This document shows positions 1 through 9,264 of a DNA stretch of 64,000 nt, one piece after another; the stretch's first letter is position 1; each line of letters begins with the position of its first letter. Under the pieces are notes generated by a model. That model had not been told where the DNA came from. It made no database searches and worked only from the letters and a program-made list of their open reading frames with translations. This stretch comes from Stieleria sp. JC731 (GTDB lineage Bacteria; Planctomycetota; Planctomycetia; Pirellulales; Pirellulaceae): assembly GCF_020966635.1 (NCBI RefSeq), contig NZ_JAJKFQ010000002.1:186001-250000 (forward strand). The letters run 5' to 3'. A program made the translations under genes and the position numbers.

Positions 1-934
1 CGGCAGGTGTGGTTTGACTGGTCTGAACCGTCGACCAGATCCGCCGCACATCCGCTCGACCGTGATACTCGGTATGCTTGGCAACAAAAACCGCTTGGGT
101 CGTCTCGCTGCCGATCGAACGATCAATTTGGTAGTGACCGCTGGCATGTTTTGTGTATTCGATACCTGCCTCATCGAGCAACAATCGCGTTGCCAATGGA
201 GCACTCTTCCATGGGCTTCGAAGTATCTGGCGGATCTCGCTAACATCGACGCAAAAGCTGACCAGAGCACTTTGTGGCGAAAACGATTGTGCCAGTGCGA
301 CCAATTCACCCTTCTCGTTAACGATCGGCCCTCCACTGTCACCCGGCTTGATCGGGCTTTGTGTTTCGACAGCCATAAAGTCATGCTCACCATGAGTCGA
401 CTTGAATTTCTTTTGATAAACCGAGCGAACAGTTCCGGAGGTGTAGACCCACAGGATATCGCTGTCACCAGGGTTTCCGACCAAGTCGACTTTCGTGCCG
501 GGCGTCGTACTCTGCTCTGCCAGCGTGATCGGTGAAACCGATTCAGGGACGCGTGGTAGCTGAATCAATGCCAAGTCACGACGACGGTCGACAGCAATGA
601 CGTCTCCCTGCAGCCCCAATTTTAGAATGTTCTGCAGGTAGTGCTTTCGCCGAACGGCAAGCTTTCCGCCAGGCGAGTCGGGAAAGAAAACAACCGCTTT
701 TCGACTGTCGCCGACGACGTGCGAGTTGGTTAACAACAACCGTTTTTCCGCGTCGACGTAGACACCGGTACCCGTGCTGGTTTCGTTTTCTGCATTGCTG
801 GTGATCACCCAAGCGACACTTTGAAGGACCTGCTGATACTGGCCTGAATCGGCACGGACCGAACGCAAATTGACGACGGTTGCGGTCAAGACGATCGCGA
901 TGCAAAGGATTGTTCGTGGAATTCTGAATGACAT
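1..934 (-). CDS. Trypsin-like serine protease, secreted (C-terminus cut by window edge)
   Basis: Reading leftwards from an ATG at 934, the frame stays open to the window edge, so 311 residues are visible and the C-terminus is missing. Residues 1-28 look like a Sec signal peptide. The rest is a chymotrypsin/S1C-type fold with all three catalytic residues: His72 in TNSHVVG, Asp120 in DRRRDLALI and Ser200 in KPGDSGGPIV. It is probably a periplasmic HtrA/DegP-like protease or a protease domain of a larger protein; a PDZ domain could lie beyond the edge but cannot be seen. No gene follows upstream until the sensor kinase at 1568, apart from the repeat array. Confidence 0.85.
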   Translation of the reverse strand, partial: MSFRIPRTILCIAIVLTATVVNLRSVRADSGQYQQVLQSVAWVITSNAENETSTGTGVYVDAEKRLLLTNSHVVGDSRKAVVFFPDSPGGKLAVRRKHYLQNILKLGLQGDVIAVDRRRDLALIQLPRVPESVSPITLAEQSTTPGTKVDLVGNPGDSDILWVYTSGTVRSVYQKKFKSTHGEHDFMAVETQSPIKPGDSGGPIVNEKGELVALAQSFSPQSALVSFCVDVSEIRQILRSPWKSAPLATRLLLDEAGIEYTKHASGHYQIDRSIGSETTQAVFVAKHTEYHGRADVRRIWSTVQTSQTTPA

Positions 935-1095
935 CTGTGCACCTCTATTCGCCTGTGCGATTGAAAAAGCGTTGATTCTTCAATGCCTAGCGAAAGAACC
1001 GACCAGATGTTTCAGATATTCCTCGTTTTGAATTCCAACCCATTATTTCACGGCTCAAACCGACGTTTCTGGGGCTCAATTCGCTAGTCGAAGAT

Positions 1096-1460
1096 CTTGT
1101 CCGCACTCACTCAACCGTCGCTTGCGCGATAACGGCTCAGTTGGTATTCCCATGAGCCGCTTTGGCGTTAGCCGCGGTTGTTGCCTGCCTTGTTTGCACC
1201 CACTCAACCGTCGCTAGCGCGATAACGGCTCAGTTGGTATTCCCATGAGCCGCTTTGGCGTTAGCCGCGGTTGTTGCCTGTCTTGTTTGCACCCAGTCAA
1301 CCGTCGCTAGCGCGATAACGGCTCAGTTGGTTTTCCCATGAGCCGCTTCGGCGTTAGCCGCGGTTGTTGCCTGTCTTGTTTGCACCCACTCAACCGTCGC
1401 TAGCGCGATAACGGCTCAGTTGGTATGCCCATGAGCCGCTTCGGCGCTAGCCGCGGTTGA
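1096..1460. repeat. 93-bp tandem array (about 3.8 units) of alternating inverted arms
   Basis: The motif TCAACCGTCGC recurs at 1111, 1204, 1297 and 1390, an exact 93-bp period. The last unit is cut short at about 1460, and a degenerate start is visible from about 1096. Each unit carries one arm beginning AACCGTCGCTAGCGC and ending GGCTCA, then an arm running GAGCCG to GCGTTAGCCGCGGTT, which is an imperfect reverse complement of the first. The array is therefore a string of potential hairpins, reminiscent of BIME/REP elements. Units differ by only a few bases. There is no credible coding potential. Confidence 0.9.
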
Positions 1461-1489
1461 ATTCATTTGCCTAAATCCAGCACGCGGAT

Positions 1490-1548
1490 AACCGACGCTA
1501 ACGCGTTTCGGCTCATCGACCCTAACAAAACATGAGCCGCTTCGGCGC
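1490..1548. repeat. Diverged solo copy of the inverted-arm repeat
   Basis: An AACCGACGCTAACGCG arm running into CGGCTCAT is followed about 20 bp later by CATGAGCCGCTTCGGCG. These are the same two arms as in the neighbouring 93-bp array with a shorter spacer. It lies just past the stop codon of the sensor kinase that ends at 1568, so it could also serve as a 3' hairpin of that transcript. Confidence 0.6.
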
Positions 1549-1567
1549 ATCGCCAGGTCCCGTGCTT

Positions 1568-4384
1568 CTAGGTCGCCGAAGGCCGTGCCACCGCATTGCA
1601 ACCACGGCAGACTCGATTCAGCGTCGCATCCAACTCGGCCAAACGAAACGGCTTTCCGATACAGGCATCGGGCTGGAACATTCGATCAAGAAAGCGTTCT
1701 TGGATCTCGTTCACCACACCACTACAGATGATGACGGGGATCTCACTGTCGTGTTGCTTGATCAGTTCGAGCGTGTCGACTCCTGATACCATTGGCATGA
1801 TCAAATCCAAGATGACAACATCAGGACACAAACCTTTGGCAAGCTGATCGAGGGCATCAGAACCGTTGTCGACGGCTGTTACCCGGTGGCCTAGTTCCTC
1901 AAAACTTAGCTTGGCTATTCGGCGAACCTCATCATCATCATCGACCAATAAGATGTGGTACGTCGGCAGATCGCCGATGTCGTCTGGTCGATTGATTTCT
2001 GTTTGAAGGGAAGCCGGCGAAATTCGGTGTCCGGTCATCACCTTGGGCTCAGGTGGCTCCAGACGTGGCACCGATCGCAACCCATTGGAACCGGCATGTT
2101 CAATCGTTGGTTGCGGTTGATACTTTTCTACCGGCAATCGAATGGTGAACGTTGTGCCCTGACCGAGCTGGCTGTCACAATCAATCGTCCCACCGTGTTG
2201 CTTGACGATCCCGTATGCGAGTGAAAGCCCAAGTCCGGTCCCTTCGCCTACTTTCTTCGTCGTGAAAAAGGGTTCAAAAATTTGCGAGAGGGTTAAATCA
2301 TCGATGCCCACGCCAGCATCAGCACATCGGATGATTACCGATCCGGCAGAGTTGGCAGATGATTCGAACTGAGTTTTCAAAACGATTGTGCCAGCCTTGC
2401 CTTCGTACGCATCTTTGGCGTTGAAGCAAAGGTTCAACAGAACCTGCCCGAGCTGTGTTTGATCGAAGCGACAGGCGGGAAGATTCGGCGCAAGATCCGT
2501 CACCACGCGAATGTCTGGTGAAAACGTCGATCGCGCCAGTAGGGCAGTTTCTTCAACCGTTTCATTGATGTCACCGGGCAACAGTTCGACGCTCGTATGA
2601 CGTGAGAAGCCAAGCAACGAACGCACCAGTTTGGTCGCTTGCAATGTGCAGCGGCGTGCTGATCGCAAACAATCCAATGAGGTTTCGCTGCTCGTGTGCT
2701 GCGTACGTTCAATCAATTCGAGATTCGAAGCGATCCCGGTGAGCAAATTGTTGAAATCGTGCGCGACACCGCCTGTCAAACGCCCCAGCGCATCCAGCTT
2801 TTGACTTTGCACCAGCTGAAATTGTAGTTGACGGTTGTCATTGCTGGTTCGCTGCAGACGCAGCCAAAGCGTCGCGAAACAGACCATGCCTAAAGTACAA
2901 ACTGCGGCCAAAACACCCAGCGAGGCGATCGCAATCGCCGGTGAAAACTGCCACCACCTTGCGGTGACATGGACCTCTTCGATCGACGGCACCTCGACCG
3001 CAAGGATTGGCTGGACATCGGCGTCATCAGGTGCAACCGCATCGTTGTTGACGGGCACCGCCAACCCAGAAACCGAGATTCGACGGGCGGTCGTCAGATC
3101 GAGCGGACGCAAATTGTTCTGTGCAGAATTGAGCTTCGCGACAAAGTCAACGCCTCGATCTCGCAGCGTAATGTAGGTGAATCCGTTCAATTGATGCGAA
3201 CTGATGTAGGTCCCGCTCAAGCTCGCACGCATCGGAAGTTCGGCCAGATTGATCGATCGAATGTCCGTTTGCGGAGGCGGCAGCAGTGCTCGTCGACCAC
3301 GTGTCACGACATAAACGCTACGGTATTCATCGTTCCCAACCTTGTAGACGAAGGCATCGACTGTGCTGCCGACCAAAGCGGAGTCGATGATCGATGATCC
3401 GATGACAAGGCTTTCGCCATCTTGTTCAAGCAGGTAGTGCTGATTGGGTAGCACTTCGGCAATTTGGCCCTGCAAGGCGTAGATCGCCGTCCCGGAATAT
3501 CGTTCCCGAATTTCGTCAAACGAAATCGGATCCGATGGAAGTTCAACCGAATCGAGGCGTTTGGAATCTCCGATGACTTGAAGCCTCGGATCATCTTCAT
3601 TGGTACGGAAGTAATAGCGAGTCGGATTCCAATCGGTATCCATCTCACAGCTAAGCGTTCCCGTCACTTCGACTTTTCGATTTAGCAGCTTGTCCCAATC
3701 GAAGTAGTTCACTTCGTCACGACGGTTGACAACGAATTCACTTTGATGCGATGTACACAGCGCCTTCCAGATGCTTCCGACTCGAATAATCTCTCGGACT
3801 TTGCCATGCGAACGGACGTAGTGTGACCATAGCTCGCCGAGTTCGATTTCGCTGATATGGACTGCTCGCGGAACAATCTCAATCGGCTCATCAAGCACTT
3901 CAACCTCTTCGGCATAGATATAGAAGTGATCGATCTCGAGGTAGCCACGCACGCGAACTTTGGTGCCGGGCTTCAGCCGCTGGTACTGCCGAAAGAAAGC
4001 AGGTGGAACCTCGACATAGAGCGCGTCGAATTGATCTTCGACAAAGATATCGCCGTCACGGATGTCCCAATAATTAACGGTCGCATGGATATCGATCGGA
4101 ACGGATTCAATCGTCGGATGCCCGTACAAACGACTGGCTTGACCGAGGTCGCTGATGACAAGTTCGCCGGCCTCGGCCAATTGAACAACTTCCTGAGTGG
4201 CTGGCGGTGTCAACGCTTTGCCGCGAGGAGGATCGTGCGCAGACGCCGCCTGACACCAAACCGCAACAACTAACGCGGCCAGGATACCCCATCGGCTTAG
4301 ACGTCCTTGCCGAGCCGATCGAATTGAAACGAAACGAGACGACGGACGACGCTTGTGCAACATCGCCGCGTACTTTTCATGCAT
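1568..4384 (-). CDS. Hybrid sensor histidine kinase / response regulator
   Basis: This is a 938-residue membrane-bound two-component kinase. A transmembrane or signal segment lies at about 31-50, followed by a roughly 430-residue extracytoplasmic region with no sensor family I recognise, then a second transmembrane helix at about 482-508. The cytoplasmic part has a HisKA domain with the phospho-acceptor in GGVAHDFNNLL (His542), an HATPase_c domain (NLCFNAKDA, DAGVGID, GEGTGLGLSL), and a C-terminal receiver with DDDD, phospho-acceptor Asp860 in ILDLIMP and the conserved Lys in GKP. I chose ATG 4384 over the in-frame codon at 4438 because GAAGG lies about 10 nt upstream and the signal anchor then sits near the N-terminus. 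No adjacent output regulator is seen. Confidence 0.92.
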   Translation of the reverse strand: MHEKYAAMLHKRRPSSRFVSIRSARQGRLSRWGILAALVVAVWCQAASAHDPPRGKALTPPATQEVVQLAEAGELVISDLGQASRLYGHPTIESVPIDIHATVNYWDIRDGDIFVEDQFDALYVEVPPAFFRQYQRLKPGTKVRVRGYLEIDHFYIYAEEVEVLDEPIEIVPRAVHISEIELGELWSHYVRSHGKVREIIRVGSIWKALCTSHQSEFVVNRRDEVNYFDWDKLLNRKVEVTGTLSCEMDTDWNPTRYYFRTNEDDPRLQVIGDSKRLDSVELPSDPISFDEIRERYSGTAIYALQGQIAEVLPNQHYLLEQDGESLVIGSSIIDSALVGSTVDAFVYKVGNDEYRSVYVVTRGRRALLPPPQTDIRSINLAELPMRASLSGTYISSHQLNGFTYITLRDRGVDFVAKLNSAQNNLRPLDLTTARRISVSGLAVPVNNDAVAPDDADVQPILAVEVPSIEEVHVTARWWQFSPAIAIASLGVLAAVCTLGMVCFATLWLRLQRTSNDNRQLQFQLVQSQKLDALGRLTGGVAHDFNNLLTGIASNLELIERTQHTSSETSLDCLRSARRCTLQATKLVRSLLGFSRHTSVELLPGDINETVEETALLARSTFSPDIRVVTDLAPNLPACRFDQTQLGQVLLNLCFNAKDAYEGKAGTIVLKTQFESSANSAGSVIIRCADAGVGIDDLTLSQIFEPFFTTKKVGEGTGLGLSLAYGIVKQHGGTIDCDSQLGQGTTFTIRLPVEKYQPQPTIEHAGSNGLRSVPRLEPPEPKVMTGHRISPASLQTEINRPDDIGDLPTYHILLVDDDDEVRRIAKLSFEELGHRVTAVDNGSDALDQLAKGLCPDVVILDLIMPMVSGVDTLELIKQHDSEIPVIICSGVVNEIQERFLDRMFQPDACIGKPFRLAELDATLNRVCRGCNAVARPSAT

Positions 4385-4774
4385 CGTTCCGGATCCTTCA
4401 AATTTGATTTTTGAGCCTGCTAGACCGTGAGTCGGCAAAGTCGTGGACTGTTGAATGGTTTCCAGTTACCGGCATCGCGAATATTGACGCCGAAAACTTC
4501 AAAGTGTCCGTCTGATTTTCAGAGTATCCCCATGGAGTATTGATTTTACTCCGTTATTGATTTGGGGGCACCTCATCGAGGTTAACCCTCGGTCACAGTC
4601 GACGGGGCAGATAGATAGCGCCGCTGCGGGCGAGCCCATCCCGCAAAAGAAATCTAGGCTCCAGAATCTTCATACGCGGCCACCGGAGGCGAAATTTCGC
4701 CTCCGGAGAATTACGTCGCTGGTGCCCGCTTCGATACCGATGCACGAGCGGGCCCACGGAACGAGAACGCTGCT
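4385..4774. other. Intergenic region between oxidoreductase and sensor kinase
   Basis: No convincing gene was found. It must hold the promoter of the leftward sensor kinase and the 3' end of the leftward oxidoreductase transcript, including the 24-bp palindrome at 4683-4706. Confidence 0.5.
4683..4706 (-). terminator. Perfect 24-bp palindrome, candidate terminator of the oxidoreductase gene
   Basis: CCGGAGGCGAAA is followed at once by its exact reverse complement TTTCGCCTCCGG. The palindrome sits about 70 nt downstream of the oxidoreductase stop codon at 4775 and could fold as a strong hairpin with an AATT loop. No U-tract follows on the minus strand, so it may instead be a transcript-stabilising hairpin or a dimeric protein site. 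Confidence 0.4.
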
Positions 4775-6226
4775 TTAGACGATCTCGGGAACTTCGTAGC
4801 CCTTTCGGTACTCGCGTTTCAACAACGGATTGGCGAGCTCGGCATTTTCACCGACGAACGTTTCTGTTTCGGGATCAAGTTCCAACATCGGGCTAAGCTT
4901 GATCTGGCTATCAGTCATCTTCAGGCCGTGAGCGTCAAGATGCGACTCCATTTCACCCAACAGACCTTGCCACTGTTCAAGTTCAACTTGCTCGGCGTTC
5001 TGTTGCGAGAACGCTTGGCCGGCTTGAACTGCGATGTTGGCCAAGTTGCACCAACCGGTGCTGTCGTTGCCGACTTCAACCTCGGCGTTGAGCAGGCTTC
5101 GGTCGCCAGCGCGAACGGCATCGATAAAGTTCTGTTGGTGAAGGACATCGCCGTTACCTTTGAACTCACGAATCTTTTTGCCTTCGTTGTCATAAGCGAC
5201 CGCGCGTCCACGCTGACCTTCGAATCGGCCGCCTTCGCAGTAGGCCAAATAACCGCTTGAAGGTCCGGGATTGCTAGGGCTACCTTTCGCACCAGGTTTG
5301 GCAGGTAGGTTGCTTAGCCCGATCACAACAGGAATCGACCCGGTATCGAAATAGGTGAAGTGAACGTTCGGGGTTTCACCCGCATCGTTGTAAACAACCC
5401 GTCCGCCGCCACCGAGAATTCGTTTCGGCAGCGCGACGCTATCTTGGAAAATGTTGTTGCGACAATCGTCTAGGACGTGCACGCCCCAGTTACCCATTTC
5501 GCCCGAACCGGTGTTCCAATCCCAGTGCCAGTCATAGTGCAGCTTCTCGCGATAGATTGGCTCGTCAGCTGCGGGGCCCAACCACAAGTCGTACGCGACG
5601 TTTTTATCGATCGGCAATGGTGTGCTTCGTTTTCCGATCGCACCACGAACGCCGTAGCGATTGACGCGTGCAGCTTTGATCTCGCCAAGAGCTTTCTCTT
5701 CGTGCAAGAACTTTTTGATCTCCGCTTGCATCGGGTCTGAACGCTGCTGTGTTCCGAGTTGGCAGATTCGGTTGTACTTGCGAGCGGCTGCAACCGTTTG
5801 CTTGCCTTCCCATTGGCTGTGCGACAATGGCTTTTCGACATAAACGTCTTTGCCAGCTTCCATCGCCCAGATGGCGGCCAAGCAGTGCCAGTGGTTGCAC
5901 GTTGAAATGACCACAGCGTCGATGCTGTCCGAAGCGATCAAGTCGCGAAGATCGGTCCAACCTTGCGCCTTGGGGAAACGTTTCTTCGCTGAACCCAATC
6001 GTGACTCATCGACGTCGCACAGGCCTGCGATGTTCACACCGGCCACTTTCGAAAACTGTGACATCAAGCCTTGGGAACGCCCGCCGCAGCTAATAAAGCC
6101 GACATTGATCTCATCGTTCGCGTTGGCGGCCCAGGATTGGCGAGCGGGAAGTGATGAGGTAACGGCGAACGCGGCAGCGGCTGTGGCGGTCGCACCGGTA
6201 AATTGACGGCGAGATATTCTGGTCAT
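4775..6226 (-). CDS. Gfo/Idh/MocA family oxidoreductase, Tat-exported
   Basis: A 483-residue NAD(P)-dependent oxidoreductase of the glucose-fructose oxidoreductase/inositol dehydrogenase family. The N-terminus has a twin-arginine signal (ISRRQFTGA, then an Ala-rich stretch to about residue 33), so it is predicted to be exported folded. A Rossmann motif (VGFISCGGRSQG) and the family EKP motif (VYVEKPLSHS) follow, and the C-terminal half matches the usual alpha/beta dehydrogenase domain. Such genes are highly expanded in planctomycetes, where many are thought to act on sugars or sugar polymers; the substrate here cannot be read. It appears monocistronic. Confidence 0.9.
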   Translation of the reverse strand: MTRISRRQFTGATATAAAAFAVTSSLPARQSWAANANDEINVGFISCGGRSQGLMSQFSKVAGVNIAGLCDVDESRLGSAKKRFPKAQGWTDLRDLIASDSIDAVVISTCNHWHCLAAIWAMEAGKDVYVEKPLSHSQWEGKQTVAAARKYNRICQLGTQQRSDPMQAEIKKFLHEEKALGEIKAARVNRYGVRGAIGKRSTPLPIDKNVAYDLWLGPAADEPIYREKLHYDWHWDWNTGSGEMGNWGVHVLDDCRNNIFQDSVALPKRILGGGGRVVYNDAGETPNVHFTYFDTGSIPVVIGLSNLPAKPGAKGSPSNPGPSSGYLAYCEGGRFEGQRGRAVAYDNEGKKIREFKGNGDVLHQQNFIDAVRAGDRSLLNAEVEVGNDSTGWCNLANIAVQAGQAFSQQNAEQVELEQWQGLLGEMESHLDAHGLKMTDSQIKLSPMLELDPETETFVGENAELANPLLKREYRKGYEVPEIV

Positions 6227-6643
6227 TGATAGGTGGGGCTATGGAGGGAAAGAAGAAATAGACGCCTTTATCATACCTAGTAAAGGTGTTTGCGCCTCGT
6301 CGATAGTAACCGACGTAAAGATGATAACGGCGTGCGTCGGCCGTTTACACCGAAATCCCGCGAGCGGAAACCGCAGCCCTGACGATCAGAACGAACGCCC
6401 GGCTATGACGCGGTTTTTTTAAGGCAATGAAGCCGCTTGGGAACCGGCGATGCCTTCCCGAGCGCGCCTGCCCTAAAAATCCAGAACCAAACTGCCCCAA
6501 CACACCCCAGAAAGTTGGACTCCCGGGACGTGTCAGATCAGAATTCGAAAGCGATGGTCCAGCGGCACTGTTCTGCGACCTTGCCTGGAAAGATTGCCTG
6601 GAAAATCGACTAATGTCGATTCAGCTTGGCAATCGACAATCGT
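6227..6643. other. Intergenic region, no gene seen
   Basis: About 420 bp between two leftward genes. A short direct repeat TTGCCTGGAAA occurs twice near 6582 and 6594. It should contain the promoter of the Tat-exported oxidoreductase. No RNA gene or ORF with coding character was found. Confidence 0.4.
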
Positions 6644-7705
6644 TTAGTCGGCGTTGATTTCGTTGATCAACAAACGCAACCGGCCTAGGGATCGGCGATT
6701 GAAATGCAGCACCAATCTCGGCAAGCCGGCTAGATCCGGTTCGCCAGCTTCCTCGGGAAGCGATTTCGACTGCGTGATTTTCCCCTTAACCAAGATATCG
6801 GCAAAGTTCTCGTTTAGTGAATCGAGTTTTTCGTCGGACAAACGTTCCTTTAGGCGGAACACCAAGCGGTCATGCACGTATCGCATGCTGTGGTAACGCC
6901 GATAGAACTGCAAGATTTCTTTTACAGCGACACCGACATCGTTGGTGATCTTATATAGCGCCGTGTCGTCACCGCTGATCATCCCGCCTTCGCCTAAATT
7001 GCGATCGACGAACTTGCCAAAGTCGCTCCAGTAATGACCATTGGGATGATCCAGCAGCACCAGCGGTAGCATGGTTTGCTTGCCGGTTTGCATCAACGTA
7101 AGCGTTTCTAAAGCTTCATCAAGAGTTCCGAAGCCTCCGGGGCAGCAAACCACCGCGCTGCACTCTTTGACAAACATCAGCTTTCGAGTGAAGAAGTACT
7201 TCATCGTGACAAGCTTGGGATCGCCTTCGATCACATGGTTAGCGCCTTGCTCGAAGGGCAACATGATGTTCAATCCCATCGACGCTTCTTTACCAGCGCC
7301 AACGTGCCCGGCTTCCATGATGCCACCGCCGGCACCTGTGATCACCATCCAACCGTGTCCTGCCATCTGCCGTCCAAGCTGGACAGCGGATTGATAATCC
7401 GGATGATCGGGTTTGGTTCTGGCCGAACCAAAGATCGTGACTTTGCGGCGACGGCGATACGGGCGAAAGACTTTGAATGCGTATCGCAGTTCAAGCAACG
7501 TTCGCGACAGAACCTTCAGATCACCACGCGAAGTCTGATCGCGTTCCAGCCGATCAATCGTCGCTCTCATCTCATCGAAAAGCGATGTCTTTTCCGGAGG
7601 AGCCGAATCGACAATCGGATCGTCAGCCGGCTGCGGTCGTTCCGGTTCGCTCTCCCCAATCGCTTCTGGTGGAAGTTGCTGGGGATCAAAATCTTTTGCA
7701 TCCAT
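6644..7705 (-). CDS. LOG-family Rossmann-fold protein (TIGR00730-like)
   Basis: A 353-residue protein with the LOG/lysine-decarboxylase-like fold. The family motifs GAGGGIMEAGHVGAGKE and CPGGFGTLDEALE are both present; the second is the PGGxGTxxE signature. Characterised relatives are cytokinin riboside 5'-monophosphate phosphoribohydrolases or nucleotide 5'-monophosphate nucleosidases, so cytosolic cleavage of AMP-type nucleotides is the likely activity. It is longer than typical LOG proteins (about 180-250 aa) because of a charged N-terminal extension of about 60 residues and a C-terminal extension of about 90. It lies 89 bp downstream of nhaA on the same strand. Confidence 0.85.
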   Translation of the reverse strand: MDAKDFDPQQLPPEAIGESEPERPQPADDPIVDSAPPEKTSLFDEMRATIDRLERDQTSRGDLKVLSRTLLELRYAFKVFRPYRRRRKVTIFGSARTKPDHPDYQSAVQLGRQMAGHGWMVITGAGGGIMEAGHVGAGKEASMGLNIMLPFEQGANHVIEGDPKLVTMKYFFTRKLMFVKECSAVVCCPGGFGTLDEALETLTLMQTGKQTMLPLVLLDHPNGHYWSDFGKFVDRNLGEGGMISGDDTALYKITNDVGVAVKEILQFYRRYHSMRYVHDRLVFRLKERLSDEKLDSLNENFADILVKGKITQSKSLPEEAGEPDLAGLPRLVLHFNRRSLGRLRLLINEINAD

Positions 7706-7794
7706 GTCGACTACAGGGTTGTCGTAAGGTCTTGCGTATCGGGGCCGAGACGAGAAGCAATCGTATCTTCAATCTCATCGCCCACATTTCTTGC

Positions 7795-9264
7795 TTAAGT
7801 CGTTCCTTCAGATGGTACGTCATTTGTCGAGCCCAGGTGGTCGCCAACGCGAACTCCTAGAGCTTTCGCAATAACAATTGACAAGGGTGCGGCAGCGAAA
7901 CTGAGCAACGCCCCCATCTTGACCGAGTCTTGGATTGCACCGGGTACCTTGAAAGCGGCCACCGAAACGAACAATGCGACCGTAAAGCCGATCCCTGCAA
8001 CCATCCCAAGCGTCACGACATGTCGATAGTCCATGCCCGCGGGCTTTTCTAATCGCAGCACCTTTTCTGACAAGAACGTCATGAAGGTGATGCCCACTGG
8101 TTTGCCAACCAGCAATCCGACCAGCACCAGCCATGTCCCGGTACCGACACTGCTAAGTACCACACCCGCGTTCACCAAACCGAACAACCCAAGGATGATT
8201 TCGACGGGGACTTTCCAAAAGTGCTCGAACTCGTTGAGAGTGTCCTGACGATTAAGTTCCTCTCGAGCAAAGATACCGAGGTCGGATGAAGCGGATGGCA
8301 GCAGCGGGATGATCGGAACCAATCCCAGCGCGGGGTGAAGGTTGGCTTCGTAAAACGAAAACCAAGATGCGATCCCGGGACCGAGGATATAGAACCAGTG
8401 CGATTGAACCTTCATCTTCGATAGCAGCCATGCGACAAACATCGCGGCAGCGGTTAGCAACAGCCAAATCGGTTCGATCGGTGCGGATGGATAAAAGATC
8501 GCTAGGATCACAAGTCCAGCCGCATCATCTGCAATCGCCAAGAGCAACAAGAACGCGATCGCCGGGTGACCGACTCCGAATATCAGTCGTGCAACCAGAT
8601 AGCTAAATGCGATGTCTGTTGCACAAGGTACCGCCCAGCCCTTTCCAAATTCCGCAGTCGTTCCGGTGAGCATCGCGCCACCGAGGAAGAAAAGTGCCGG
8701 ACCGGCAATGCCGCCAAAGGTCGCGAGCAACGGAGTAGCCGCTTTTCGCGGATTCGATAACGCACCGCCGGGAAGTAACGATTCCCAAACCTCTTTCGCC
8801 GCGATCGCGAAAAACAAAGCCATCAACACGTCGTTGATGATGAACAGCAATGAATACCAATGATGCCCGGTGTCTGCCGGTGAATCATGAGAATCGGATT
8901 CGCCAGATGTCGAATCATCGCTCACCGTCTCGTCATGATTGGCATGTGAATCTTCGGCAACTTCGACCGGCGCTGTGTGCTCGTCAGCACCTACCGATTC
9001 ATCAACGCCTGCGGCAGCTTCGCTTTCGGCGACAACAGGAAGGCTGTGCTCTTCGCCACCGACTTCACCGTGACCATCAACATGCGATTCACCCGCGCCG
9101 ACCAAAGTCCGAACATCGAAATGGATGAAATCGTGGTAGCTGTGGCTATTGTTCTGAGCGGCCCAGTTGGCCCAAATGAGCGCAATGACTGCCCCGGTGA
9201 TCAAGAACAGTGAATTGTCGACAAAGAAACGGAACAGGCCTTTCGGTTGATTGTGCCCAGACAT
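7795..9264 (-). CDS. nhaA: Na+/H+ antiporter NhaA with acidic/His-rich insertion
   Basis: A 489-residue inner-membrane electrogenic sodium/proton antiporter. Typical NhaA segments are present: the unwound helix region VPCATDIAFSYL and the ion-binding Asp pair in LLLAIADDAAGLVILAIFY. Between the first helix (SLFLITGAVIALIWANW) and the second (SLLFIINDVLMALFFAIAAKEVWE) lies an extra segment of roughly 80 residues very rich in Glu, Asp, Ser and His, absent from the roughly 390-residue E. coli protein. ATG 9264 gives a normal N-terminus; an in-frame ATG at 9318 would add 18 residues. It presumably maintains pH and sodium homeostasis in a saline habitat. Confidence 0.93.
   Translation of the reverse strand: MSGHNQPKGLFRFFVDNSLFLITGAVIALIWANWAAQNNSHSYHDFIHFDVRTLVGAGESHVDGHGEVGGEEHSLPVVAESEAAAGVDESVGADEHTAPVEVAEDSHANHDETVSDDSTSGESDSHDSPADTGHHWYSLLFIINDVLMALFFAIAAKEVWESLLPGGALSNPRKAATPLLATFGGIAGPALFFLGGAMLTGTTAEFGKGWAVPCATDIAFSYLVARLIFGVGHPAIAFLLLLAIADDAAGLVILAIFYPSAPIEPIWLLLTAAAMFVAWLLSKMKVQSHWFYILGPGIASWFSFYEANLHPALGLVPIIPLLPSASSDLGIFAREELNRQDTLNEFEHFWKVPVEIILGLFGLVNAGVVLSSVGTGTWLVLVGLLVGKPVGITFMTFLSEKVLRLEKPAGMDYRHVVTLGMVAGIGFTVALFVSVAAFKVPGAIQDSVKMGALLSFAAAPLSIVIAKALGVRVGDHLGSTNDVPSEGTT

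Noticed and set aside
576-905. A 109-residue minus-strand ORF overlapping the protease
   Set aside because: It is a shadow in another frame; the minus-strand frame from 934 carries the full protease triad.
1096-1460. CRISPR array
   Set aside because: The repeat is a 93-bp tandem unit with no variable spacers, and no cas gene is present.
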